A DNA stretch of 64,000 nucleotides from Eucalyptus grandis (lineage: Eukaryota; Streptophyta; Magnoliopsida; Myrtales; Myrtaceae). The translations under genes were made by a program, and so were the position numbers. This document shows positions 54,441-64,000 of this stretch, piece after piece. The stretch lies in assembly GCF_016545825.1 (NCBI RefSeq), contig NC_052614.1, positions 9,380,559-9,444,558 on the forward strand, in the 5' to 3' direction. Under the pieces are notes generated by a model. The model did no database searches, was not told the origin of the DNA, and was given only the letters and a program-made list of their open reading frames with translations. The stretch's first letter is position 1. Every line of letters begins with the position of its first letter.

Positions 54441-55190
54441 TCAATAGGGTTGGCAATGATCTCTCGAGTACCATGGTATTTCCTGTTGTATGTTAAATCA
54501 ACATTCTTATAAATATATTTTCCTCATGATATCAATTTAAGGTGTTACATATTCATTTGAACTTTGAAGAGGTTAATTGAGTGTTATATTCCAAATTCCT
54601 ACATTTGCATCACAACTTAATTTACTTGGATGAATTTTGGAGATTGAGACCATTGCCCTATGAATGAAACCATATGTCATTTCATGGATGAAGAGATTGC
54701 TGTTGAGACTTGTATTCACTTATGAAAATTGGGATAAGTGTACCGGGAATTATAAAAGTTGTTACTAAAGTGTAATCGAGTCTTAAAATTTTCAAATAAT
54801 GCAATCAAGTTTTAAAATTTATCAACTTTGTGCAATTAAGTCATTCAATTAAGTCCATCCAACTTGTCAAATAGAAAAATATTATCAAGTTTTAGGATTT
54901 GATTTGATGATAAGTTCTAGAACGCGATTGCATCAATTTGACAAATTTTATGATTTGATTGTACTATTTGAAAAATTTTAGAACTGAATTATACTTTCGT
55001 AATAAGTATTAAAACTTCATAAAATACTTGTTTCATGAAATTTGTGGAGCCGGAGGAGTCTCTTGCCATGAAACCTGTTCATCTGTACACATTCACTTTT
55101 TCACAACAGAAATGTTGGCTTAGAAAGGAAAAAAAGTCAACTTGGACAAGACGAAGCGATGCAACTTGTGAAAAGAAACAAAATCCTTGG
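54441..55190. other. Intergenic copy 4, continued
   Basis: Paralogous to 8.5-9.25, 16.4-17.0 and 60.05-61.0 kb (ggtgttacatattcatttga, gatgaatttt..gagaccattg). No gene. Confidence 0.6.
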
Positions 55191-55316
55191 AAATTAATAA
55201 TGGGTTTTGGAGACCATGCTAGCACGATTTCGCTACGGTTTCGCTGCCCATTTCTTCTCCAGCAGCTCATCTAAGACCGAAATTAATAATGGATTTTGGA
55301 GACCATGCTAGCACGA
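55191..55316. repeat. Direct repeat of 37 bp, 89 bp apart
   Basis: aaattaataatgg followed by ttttggagaccatgctagca occurs at 55191 and again at 55280 with one mismatch. The origin is unclear. Confidence 0.85.
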
Positions 55317-55653
55317 CTAAATAGGTCCAAGTTTTGGCAAAAACAGCCAAAAAATTGGCACAAATCAAACAAAATTCCCTTAACGCAAACCCTTAACCAC
55401 CGTAATTTTTGCTGCCTGATTAGCCTCCAACAAATACCGATATTCCGAAATAACTCATGGTTACTCTTCCTCATGGCAGTGCGACTGCACCGGCCGAAGT
55501 GAAGCGGTGGGTGGCCAGAATTTGCCAGGAATCAACGATTTTCCTCTTGACCCCAATATGGCCGAATTACTGTTCATATTCAAAAGGCCTGAAAAAATAC
55601 ACCAACAATTGACAAAAACAAGGTAGAGGCACTAAAATTACTTTGATACCAAA

Positions 55654-56041
55654 TGTTAGACATAACAATCAATTATGGAAAAACAACATCAAAGTAAAAC
55701 AGACCTTCCAGCCATTGTTTTTTTTTGGTAAAGGACCTCCAGCCATTGTTTGTATTGTGTTTATTAGAAATTCACAGAGATTCAACGAAATTACAGGCAT
55801 ACTCTATTAACCCAGTCCCTTGACATACTGATGGGGTATTGCAAAGTGAGAGTTTGCATTAGACCCCGTGATTACTCTTAAAAAATGAACGATTGTTTCT
55901 TTTATATATCATCTCCCATTAAAACAATTATCAAATAGATGGTTGTTACAAAAATGTGTGAAGTGTGGAAAAACTGCATGTGAAATAACCGCTACTTTAA
56001 AAAGAAAATGTGGGTGTGAAAATAAAGGATCACATTATACA
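55654..56041 (-). mobile_element. Copia LTR (388 bp) with primer site, at the broken end of UGT G
   Basis: On the plus strand it runs from tgttagacataac to attataca. On the minus strand the end is followed directly by TTTGGTATCAAAG (55653-55641), the initiator-Met tRNA primer site of Copia elements. A TATA-like GATATATAAAAG lies at about 55899-55910. The internal region is largely missing: nothing recognisable lies in 55320-55640. The outer end abuts UGT pseudogene G. Confidence 0.7.
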
Positions 56042-56045
56042 TATC

Positions 56046-57024
56046 CTTGACCCAACACTCGGCTTTCGATCTTGGAAGGGATACTACCCCAGCCGGCCTT
56101 TCGGCCTACCACCCTTCGTAGGGCAAACTTGACTTTTCAATCCCACGCGCCAACTCGTGCATGGACTCTTTGACTGAGAGCCACCTCGGTGCCGAGAGCT
56201 ACATAGAATACCGACTTCTCTTCCCTATCATCCAATCATTGCTTTAGCTCGCTCCATCTTCCGTCTCCTTCGTGGCATCTTTTAATCTGGGGTGGCAAAA
56301 GCCCCACCGGAACCACATGACTCGTGTATAGCTTCTTGAGTGGACTCAATGGCTCGGCCTCAAACTCGCTGCAGACCCTCACGGCAACGATATCGCGACC
56401 CTGTATCAACCTACCTGACCTTTCCAAAACGGACATGTCAGTGTCAGAGTCCACGAAATCCTCTTTATTAATCACCTCATGAAGCCTGTATGCGACTTTG
56501 GTGGGGTAAGTAACCCACTCAGGGACGACTATCAAGTCCTTCGCCGTCTTGGCCCTGGCCTGACCGTCGATCAAAAAAGATGGCAGGCCGGCGAAGACGA
56601 GGGTGTTAGCATTGTATATGCTGAAGAACGCCGATATAACACCCAGTCATCTTGCCTTTTAAAGTAACCAGAAAGATATGAAGTCTTGGATCACCCAATC
56701 GACATTCGAGCTCGCAAGAAACTCGGCCACAGCAAGCTTGAGCATGTTGTATGCCTTCTTAAGGTAAGGCATCATGTTATGCAGCAACTCGGAGGTCGAC
56801 TTAGCTGAGTCGGGGAGGCCATGGACGCGGGGCAAGGGAACCTCGACAAGGGTTATGGAGAGAGGGAGGTTTCCTGGGAGCTTCTAGAGGTTTTTCGGGG
56901 TGGAGATGAAGGAGACGCGATGGCCCTTTCGAGCTAAGAAGGTGGCGACCTCGAGGAAGGGCATGAGGTGGCCGTAAGCGAGCCATGGGAACGTTGCAAC
57001 GTGGAGCTTCTCTTTGTTTTCCGT
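56046..57024 (-). pseudogene. UGT pseudogene G, lineage I, N-terminal two thirds
   Basis: The start codon is ACG instead of ATG (57022-57024). Then [22 protein letters not shown] sequence follows. An in-frame TAG occurs near 56884 where sisters have a Lys/Gln-Lys stretch. There are further frame changes, then an open stretch with RAKTAKDLIVVPEWVTYPTK and ERSGRLIQGRDIVAVRVCSE, ending at TGA where sisters have Trp (LKQ-stop-LDD, about 56234). The remainder reaches only FVW...SRVLG before ending at about 56046 at the Copia LTR. The PSPG box is gone. Confidence 0.92.
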
Positions 57025-57095
57025 GGCGGTGTGTGGAAGGAAGACGAAGTGGAAAGGGAGAGTTTAAAAGAGAAACCAGCTTACGGTGGAGCGTG

Positions 57096-57187
57096 CACGT
57101 GCCTCTACTCGGTTCACTTGATCCAAAGGATAAGGTCAGGCATGATGCCGGAAGAGAATGAGATTAGTTAACTTCGCTACACACGTG
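57096..57187 (-). promoter_or_regulatory. Decaying CACGTG promoter of UGT G
   Basis: CACGTG at 57096-57101 (72 bp upstream of the lost start) and 57182-57187. The middle box, still at 19-bp spacing, has become CACTTG (57115-57120). Confidence 0.65.
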
Positions 57188-57327
57188 CGATTTTGCAAGT
57201 AAATGGCATTCTAACATCGGGGCGAGTGTTTCTCATGCGCAAAAGAAGAAAGCAAAAGTTTTAGTTTTCCTTGGAAATGTCTCATTAAGTCTCGTTAATT
57301 TGCTGATCGGCCGAAAGAAGGGGTTAA

Positions 57328-57530
57328 CCACTGGGGGTTCGCCCCAGTGTGGCCACCCTTCCAACATGGAAGGGGAGAGGTGAGGTCAAATCCCCACCTT
57401 CTCGGGGGATGGGGATAGGGACGCGTAAGTTTGAGAGTGGGTTGCGGCTCACGCCCCGTGCAGAGGCGGGCACAAGTCCGCAGTGAGTGTAGAGTAGGAA
57501 TAGAGTAGGATTGACCAAAAAAAAAAAAAA
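57328..57530 (+). mobile_element. tRNA-derived SINE with poly(A) tail
   Basis: Starts ccactgggggttcgccccag, with a B-box-like gaggtcaaatcccca about 65 bp in and gcacaagtccgcagtgagtg further on. It ends in 14 A. It is flanked by ggggttaa (57320-57327) and ggggttga (57533-57540). Sister copies (25.06 and 41.25 kb) lack it. A different SINE family from that at 42.8 kb. Confidence 0.83.
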
Positions 57531-57540
57531 GGGGGGTTGA

Positions 57541-58282
57541 TTTCGTGATAACTTGAATGTCTTAAAAATAAGAACTCAGCTCTCTAGGAATATCATGTTA
57601 GAAATTAAACCAAATTCAGCATCTACATTAAAGAAAAGTCATAATTACAGCATTATCTTTAATAAGTCTATTTGAATTTGTATTTCTCGATGTAGTGATT
57701 GTTTTTAGAGAGTGATTGTTTTTAAAGATACGATGAGATATAATGATTATTTTGTTAGTTTCCAGATCTTGTCTAGAATGTTAGTTTCTAGATCTTATCC
57801 GGAATGCTAACTTTATCTATTAGGAAGAGCAAAGATTATGTAACAAGTCTATAAATAGGGGAGTATTATAATTGTATTTTGTTAAGGTGAAAGAAATCTA
57901 CAAACCTATCTATCTTCTTCTCTTCCTTATGTAAGTTGTGAGTGTTTCACCTTCAAATTACTCCCATCATATCGATTGATGTCCTAACATGAGTAGTTTG
58001 AAAATGCCTCGGTCTTTAGATATTTGAGCCGGTCTCTTGATATTCATCTTCAAAGCAAAGCTTGCACCAAAATCAATTATCGGAAATACGATGATATCCC
58101 CAATAGGACGGATAGATCAGCACATAGATCATTGCTGGATATTAAAATGGGGACCGATTAATTAAAGAGTTAATTTAGGGCGTGTCGTATCAACATGTAA
58201 TCGAATCGATTTTGATGGACTTGGTGCTGCCCCTTAATAATAACAATAATTGAGCATGGCGTCTCAAATGAATTTGGCCGAT
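57541..58282. other. Intergenic DNA, third paralogue of 25.04-25.6 kb
   Basis: Non-coding, diverged in the middle (57600-57960) by AT-rich DNA absent from the sisters. It resumes homology before pseudogene H (ggcgtctcaaatgaatttgg). Confidence 0.55.
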
Positions 58283-59815
58283 TCTGGGACCACGAGTTCA
58301 ACAACTCAAGGCTCTGCCTTTTCAAGTGCCCGAGCGAACTCTTCCAAATATTCGAATTGCAACTTCACATTTTCAAATATCTCCCTCATGGCCCATGCTC
58401 TCGCCCTCGGCTTCTCTCCCTCCGACTCCACCATGACTCGCCTTATCATCCCGGCTACCGAGTTGCTCGTGAACGACCCGTCGAGCTTGTCCCTCAGCAC
58501 TTCGAACCCGAGCCCTCTCTCTTCGAGCAGCTTCACCATAAACCTTGATCAGAATTCGCCCCGTAAAATAGAACCAATGGCCAGCCTCGCCCGAGTACCT
58601 TAGGCTGCGTTTGTTTCGTTTCTTTTCTGTTTTTAAACAACTTTTTATTTTTTTGTTCCTGAAACAAAAAAAAGGAACAAAAACGCGTTTGTTTGCATTT
58701 TGTTCCAAAACTATTTTTGTTAAAACACATTTGGAACAGAAAAAGAAACAAAAAAAAATTGTTTTTATTTCGGAACAAAATTTAGAAACACTTCTCTCTT
58801 TTTTTCTTCTTCTTTTCTTTCCGTTGAAGGTTGGCGACGTCGAGGGCCGACGACCTCGCCGGCATCGCCGGCCCTCGGTGAGGCCGCCCCCGTCGGCCTG
58901 GCCGGCCCAAAGATGAGAGGCCGCGACCGGCCAAAAGAAGAAAAAAGAAAGAAAGGAAAAATAAATAAGAAAATAAGAAAGAAAATAGAAAAAATAAAAT
59001 AAAAATATTAAAAAATTATACAAATTTACCAAACGTGTTTCTATTCATTTTTTATTTCCGGAACAAGTTTACCAAACGCATTTTTTTGTTCAAAAATTGT
59101 TAGGAATAAACACTTTTTTTCTATTTCTCGTTTCGGAACAATTTTTAAACGTAAACGTTACAAAACGTACCCTTAATGACCGAGCTCCAGCCGTAGTGGG
59201 TCAAGAACACTCCGATCCCCACGTGAGCGAGAATTTCGGCCTGAGGTGCCCAACCCATCCACAGATAACCTCGGCCCGAAACCTAACTTTTGAACCCGGG
59301 AGGTATAATCTCCAGGCCGGGCCTTTGGACCACCACCCAAACGAAGGGTAAACCCAACTTCTCTGTCCCTGCCGCGAGCTCCGGCATCATCTCCCGGCAG
59401 ATGTTAACCTCGGTGCCAAGCCTGACCCATCTATCGCCTCCGCTGCCGCATTTGAGGCGGGGTGGCAATAAGCCCACCGGGACCACGGGTTTTGCGTAAA
59501 GCTCTGGAGTAGCCTCGGCGGATCAGCCTCTAACTAGCCACAGCTCCTCATGGCCATGAGCTTGGAACCCCGAATCAACTCTGATCCTCTGAAAATCTGG
59601 AACTCCGGTGTCCATGCAATCCTGGTGAATGACCATCTCGTGGAGCCTGAACCTGACCCTGGACGAGTAATCTATCCACTCAGGAACAACGGTCAAGTCC
59701 TCCGGCCTTTGGCTTGGGCCATCGATCAAGACGGAAGGTGGTCTGTGGCAAGCACAAGTAGTAAAACTGAATACACTAAAGAATGCTGAGTTCACATCTA
59801 ATGGGCCTGCAACTA
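58283..59815 (-). pseudogene. UGT pseudogene H, lineage II, split by a MITE and lacking its N-terminus
   Basis: In gene order: VNSAFFSVFSFTT and RPEDLTVVPEWIDYSSRVRF (59815-59640), then small deletions, MMPELAAGTEKLGLPFVWVV, a decayed PSPG region, the element at 58603-59172, then VKLLEERGLGFEVLRDKLDG to the end FARALEKAEP (about 58306). The first 110 or so residues, with the catalytic His, are missing. The LKQ-LDD region is partly lost. It is in the same relation to copy G as D1 is to C and D2 to E. Confidence 0.9.
58603..59172. mobile_element. PIF/Harbinger-like MITE in UGT pseudogene H
   Basis: The ends ggctgcgtttg and caaaacgtaccc are inverted repeats. TTA flanks both sides (58600-58602 and 59173-59175). 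Joining the flanks restores the reading of sister genes at the Ile/Met-Thr-Glu-Leu segment of the PSPG box. The interior has A/T-rich arms and a GC core (58830-58940). Confidence 0.88.
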
Positions 59816-60330
59816 TTTGAGAAAACAATGACACTTTATGCCATTATTTAGAATTTTTCCTGACATATCAAAGTTCAGATCAAAGTCATGATTTTGACTT
59901 AAAAAAAAAAAAACCAAAGTCATAATTGCAATTTTGACACTTTTTTTTTTTTCCTGGCATTACGTCCAATCCATGTGGGTTTTAAAATGCCTAAACACTA
60001 ATCTCATGTTCATCCAATGACTTGATTTCTTAAAACAATCGATAGTAATTGTACTGAATTATACCGTGATTTTTTATATTGTATGTTAAATCGGCATTCT
60101 TGTATTATATATGTTCATGCAAAATATCATAAATTGAGGTGTTGGACATTCATTTGAACTTTTAAGAGAACATGTAAGTGCTTTATTCTAAATGCAAACT
60201 CACAGCTTAATTTATTTGGATGAATCTCGGGGATCGGGACCATCGCCCTATGGATGGAAATCATATGTCGTTTTGTGGATCAAGATATTTGTGGAACAAG
60301 AGGTGTGAATCTCTTGCTAAGCTAATTCCA

Positions 60331-60378
<48 letters not shown>

Positions 60379-61639
60379 TTTAAGTCGAGTGACAATTCTA
60401 ACCTTAATATTTTTTTTTTTGTCTCGTAAAAATCACAAACTTTTACCTTGTCCCAAATCTGACTCCCATCATTAACTTTCTATCTGAAGCAATCTTGTTT
60501 AAAAAAAGAAAGAAAAAGTTCTAGTCGTGAGTTTGGTGAATCATGTCAACGGTGTCTCTTGACGAGTGGTGCCCTATAGATTACAGATTACAACAAAATG
60601 GCGAAGTCTAGCTAGAGAAATTCAATTTGGGGGTCTTTTTGACTTGCCGATGAAGTGTCAGAGACCATAAAGGTGAAGTGTAAGAGAATGAATAACTTCT
60701 CCAAGTTGTGGTTCCAAGAAGAAGACAATAAATGGTGCTTTTAAATCCAACCAGCAAGTGGATATGGATTTATTGCCAAGGACAATCAATGGTTCTAAAT
60801 TAAGGAATCAGATTTGGCATTTAAGTGAAAATTAGTAATTTTTTTCAAAACAAAATAAAAATTAAGATCAAAATTGTCACTCGACCAAAAATTAATTTTT
60901 TTTTTTATTAGGCCAACTGTTACCATGAAAACTTTTATTAGCAATTTACGTTTAAACTCCAGAAGTGTTGATTAAAAAGGAGAAAAAAAGTTGACTTGGA
61001 CAAGATAAAGCTATTCAACTTGCAAAATATAAAATCTTTGAAAATCCCATTCATAGCAAGATCAGATCACAATACCCAAGATGGGATGGGCGGAAATTCC
61101 GGCTAGCAATAAAATAACTACACGATTCTGATCCACAGAGAGTTCAGTTCCTCGCCGCCTACCAGGTGTGCCAAACCCACCCAACCCCCCAAAAAAAAAA
61201 AAAAACCTCATAAATTTCGATAAAATTACATAAATAATTATTGAGTTTTGATTCAAAATACAATGTTTTTTTGTTTAATTTAATCGATATAATTTTTTAA
61301 ATATAAATTTAATGTGTAATTTATTCAATGGGACTTGAACTTTTGATAAATGCTAAATCTTGAACAAATTTAAATTTTAAGGATAATATTAAACATTGAG
61401 TCAAAATTCTTTAATCATTTTTTTTACATTTTCCCTTTTACGACGTATGCACTCTTGCATCAATGCTTTTGATAAATGTCAAGTAGGATTTCTATAATAT
61501 CCATTATTCGTAATTCATTCAAATTATTGATAGTGTAAAAATTGTATAGAACCTGATGTGTTTTACTTGCGGGGCTCAACATGCATCTCTGAAATTTGAT
61601 TCATGAAGCATCGATGATTGAGAAAATATTTTTTTTAAC
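59816..61639. other. Intergenic copy 5 of the duplicated unit
   Basis: Paralogous to 8.5-9.6, 16.3-17.9 and 53.3-55.1 kb (ggtgttggacattcatttga; gcaagatcagatcacaatac with gatgggatgggcgg at 61080). No kinase relic is attached here; it joins pseudogene H directly. No gene. Confidence 0.65.
60331..60379. repeat. (AAT)n microsatellite, about 16 units
   Basis: A perfect run of AAT/ATA triplets within intergenic copy 5. The Asn-repeat open frame across it is an artefact. Confidence 0.95.
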
Positions 61640-62254
61640 TTAAAAACAATCTTTGCATCGTTTAAGAAAGTGGGTTAGCGAAAAATATCTTCTTTGTTAA
61701 TAAAAAATCTTCAAGTATAGATGCAAATATTTTTTATTAACTAATTTTTTTGCGCAGTAGAAATTGTCTTTCTTTTAAGGAAATGTTCCTCAAATCATGT
61801 AACTTGTCGCGTAAGACAATAGGTTTAATCTAATTGAGCGAGCCTACTCCACATTTGCTAGCAATGTAAAAAAAAAAAAAAAGACAAACAAATGGTTAGG
61901 TTCATAGCGGTGCAATGAACTCACTCTGCTACATTTTAGTAGAATAATAGTTCAAGAATGCCCGGTCTAGATATCAAATTGCACCAAAAACAATAAAAGC
62001 TTCACTGCAAATTGTGGCCCAAATTCATCAACTCGTCTGCCATCATGATCGGGACAGCTGCTATATTTACACCCGAATTAGGATGGTCGTTGAGAGTCGG
62101 GAGGTGTTCAGTGTGAAAACGGAAGGGCATGCGCTGCCCGAATAAAGCAGGAACTTAGATGGACCCAGCATTTACTACTTAGTGATGTACAATCGCAACC
62201 AGGACAAAAAAAGCACACTGATACAGAAAATTCTAGGTCGACGTAATCATCTCA
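61640..62254. other. 3' flank of UGT I, shared repeat block
   Basis: Closely similar to 12022-12593 downstream of UGT B (cccaaattcatcaactcgtc, cagctgctatatttacaccc). Probably includes the 3' UTR. Confidence 0.65.
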
Positions 62255-63631
62255 TCAACTTGTGGCTCTGCACTCTTCAAGCACTTGAGCGAACTCCTCT
62301 AGATACTTGTGCTGCAGCTCCACATTGCCGAATATCTCCCTCATGGCCCATGCGTTTGCCCTCACCTCCTCTCCCTCCGGCTCCACCATGACCCGTCTTA
62401 TCGTCTTGGCTACTGAGTCGCCCATGAACGACCCGTCTCGGTCATTTCTTGGTACCTCTGACCCGACCCGCCTCTCGTCCATCAGCCTTGCCACAAGTCC
62501 TTGGTCCGAGCTCCCCCCGGAAAACACGATTAGCGCCCGACCCTGCCCGAGGGCCTCTATGACTGAGCTCCACCCACAATGCGTCAAGAACCCGCCGACC
62601 GACGGGTGGGCCAGGATGTCCAGCTGAGGAGCCCAACCCACCCAGACGAAGCCTCGACCCAACACCCGGCTTTCGAAACCGGAGGGGATACTGCCGGGGC
62701 CGGCCTTTCGGCCTACCACCCAGACGAAGGGCAAACCTGACTTTTCAATTCCACATGCCAACTGGTGCATTAACTCTTGACTCAAAGCCACCTCAGTGCC
62801 GAGGGCGATGTAGAACACCGACTTCTCTTCCCTGTCATCCAACCATTGCTTTAGCTCACTCCACCTCCCGTCTCCTTCGTGCCGGCTTTTATTCTGGGGC
62901 GGCAAAAGCCCCATCGGAACCACGGCTCTTCCGTAAAGCTTCTTAAGTAGACTCAATGGCTCGGCCTCGAACTCACTACAGGTTCTTGTGGCCACGATTT
63001 CACAACCCTGTATCAACCTGCCAACCCTTTGTAAAACGGACATGTTAGCGTCAGAGTCCACCATATCCTCTTCGTTAATCACCTCGTGAAGCCTAAACGC
63101 GACTTTAGTGGGGTAAGTAACCCACGGGGGAACGACCGTCAAGTCCTCTGCCGCCTTGGCTCGGGCCCGACTGTCGATCAAAAGGGATGGCGGGCCGCAG
63201 AAGACGAGGGTGGTAGCACTAAATATGCTGAAGAACGCCGATTTAGCACCCAGTCGTCTCGCCTTTTGGGGTAACCAGAAAGACATGAAGTCTTGGATCA
63301 CCCAGTCGACGTCTGAGTTCGCAAGGAACTCGGCAACAGCTGGCTCGAGCATGTCGTATGCCTTCTTAAGGTAAGGGACCATGTTATGCAGCAGCTCGGA
63401 GGTCGACTCGGCAGAGTCGGGGAGGCCATGGACGCGAGGCAAGGGAAGCTCGACGAGGGTTATCGAGGGAGGGAGGTTCGCGGGGAGCTTTTGGAGGTTT
63501 TTCGGGGTGGAGATGAAGGAGACGCGATGACCCTTTCGAGCTAAGAAGGTGGCGACCTCGAGGAAGGGCATGAGGTGGCCGTAAGCGAGCCATGGGAACA
63601 TCGCAACGTGGAGCTTCTCTTTGTTTTCCAT
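62255..63631 (-). CDS. UDP-glycosyltransferase I (UGT91 / rhamnosyltransferase 1-like), lineage I
   Basis: Single exon, 458 residues, start [20 protein letters not shown] (63631). I took this ATG because it is shared by all lineage I copies; a 24-codon in-frame extension lies in promoter sequence. The expected catalytic His19 and Asp114 are present. The PSPG box starts [16 protein letters not shown] at about 331, with HCGWSS and SSDQ. Through most of the body and the 3' flank it is the closest match to UGT B (shared words RAKAAEDLTVVP, QGCEIVATRTC, KKLYGRAVVPMG, ending EFAQVLEE). Its start and promoter instead match copies C, E and G. No disabling change was found. Activity is expected in the cytosol; substrates are unknown. 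Confidence 0.94.
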   Translation of the reverse strand: MENKEKLHVAMFPWLAYGHLMPFLEVATFLARKGHRVSFISTPKNLQKLPANLPPSITLVELPLPRVHGLPDSAESTSELLHNMVPYLKKAYDMLEPAVAEFLANSDVDWVIQDFMSFWLPQKARRLGAKSAFFSIFSATTLVFCGPPSLLIDSRARAKAAEDLTVVPPWVTYPTKVAFRLHEVINEEDMVDSDANMSVLQRVGRLIQGCEIVATRTCSEFEAEPLSLLKKLYGRAVVPMGLLPPQNKSRHEGDGRWSELKQWLDDREEKSVFYIALGTEVALSQELMHQLACGIEKSGLPFVWVVGRKAGPGSIPSGFESRVLGRGFVWVGWAPQLDILAHPSVGGFLTHCGWSSVIEALGQGRALIVFSGGSSDQGLVARLMDERRVGSEVPRNDRDGSFMGDSVAKTIRRVMVEPEGEEVRANAWAMREIFGNVELQHKYLEEFAQVLEECRATS

Positions 63632-63700
63632 GGCAGTGTGTGGAAGGAAGACGAAGTGGAGAGAGACTTTAAAAGAGAAACCGGCTATCGGTGGAGCGCG

Positions 63701-63779
63701 CACGTGCCTCTACTAGGCGCACGTACCGGGAGAGAGTGAGATTAGTCTCCTTCCTTGCGCACGTGCGAATTTTCACGTG
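63701..63779 (-). promoter_or_regulatory. CACGTG boxes upstream of UGT I
   Basis: CACGTG at 63701-63706 (70 bp upstream of the start), 63760-63765 and 63774-63779. The box 19 bp from the first is CACGTA (63720-63725). A TTTTAAA stretch at 63669-63675 may serve in place of a TATA box. Confidence 0.7.
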
Positions 63780-63841
63780 AATGGCATTGTGACATCCGAA
63801 CGAATGTTTGTTATACGCAAAAGAAGAAAGCAAAAATCTTA

Positions 63842-64000
63842 GGCCCCGTTCACTTAGCCGAAAACTACTTCTAAAAAAATGTTTTTTTTTTTTTTAATTT
63901 TTCGATATTGGTTTCACAAAAATGAACTGGTTGGAAAAAATATTTTCTATCAATAGAAAAAAAATCTCTAAGATAGGAAAAATGTTTTTAGCTTTTCAAG
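63842..64000. mobile_element. Left part of the hAT-like element, cut by the window end
   Basis: ggccccgttcacttagccga and onward match the start of the elements at 24327 and 40509, preceded by the same aatctta flank. Confidence 0.7.

Overview
The window is nuclear DNA of a flowering plant. Genes are intron-containing, intergenic DNA is AT-rich, and it is full of LTR retrotransposons, small terminal-inverted-repeat (TIR) elements and SINEs. From memory of similar proteins (UGT91-type glycosyltransferases, TNL-type leucine-rich repeats, the small TIR elements) I would guess a Myrtaceae species such as Eucalyptus. That is inference, not something the sequence proves.

Layout. At the left is one intact nine-exon gene on the minus strand (3018-7388) for a U-box receptor-like cytoplasmic kinase: USP-like domain, coiled coil, kinase, U-box. 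Everything from there to the right end is a tandem array of minus-strand, intronless UDP-glycosyltransferases of the UGT91 / rhamnosyltransferase-1-like type, built by repeated duplication. The ancestral unit seems to have been [5' end of the U-box kinase gene]-[intergenic DNA]-[UGT lineage II]-[UGT lineage I]. Relics of the kinase 5' end recur at 14.4, 15.8, 20.9-21.3 and 52.6-53.0 kb. Three lineage I genes are intact: 12594-13973, 38877-40301 and 62255-63631. Two lineage I copies (22.8-24.1 and 56.0-57.0 kb) and every lineage II copy (11.7, 25.6, 26.9, 37.7, 41.8, 43.3-45.6 and 58.3-59.8 kb) are broken. The block at about 22.8-28.4 kb is a paralogue of 38.9-47.1 kb, and a third partial copy lies at 56.0-59.8 kb.

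Insertions. Other material sits in and between the copies: an orphan LRR block from a disease-resistance gene (18.3-19.5 kb); a 490-bp insert of possible organellar origin (17.3-17.8 kb); a truncated Ogre/Tat-like Gypsy element with a nested solo LTR, itself next to a Copia remnant (28.4-37.7 kb); a hAT-like element carrying calmodulin-binding protein 60 exons (47.1-49.9 kb); a CONSTANS-like B-box pseudogene (50.1-50.6 kb); two SINEs; and several small TIR elements. Because the array is paralogous, empty sites in sister copies let many insertions be defined to the base with their target-site duplications.

Function. The intact UGTs should use a UDP-sugar to glycosylate a small molecule or an existing glycoside in the cytosol. 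UGT91 relatives often extend sugar chains on flavonoids or terpenoids, but the substrates here are unknown. The intact gene at 12.6 kb appears to combine a lineage I coding body with a lineage II promoter and N-terminus. The others share a promoter with three CACGTG-type boxes at fixed spacing. So the copies may differ in when and where they are expressed. I found no tRNA, rRNA or CRISPR features. Nothing I can see demonstrates a wholly new biological system; the most unusual features are the promoter/coding chimaera and the serial relics of one kinase 5' end.
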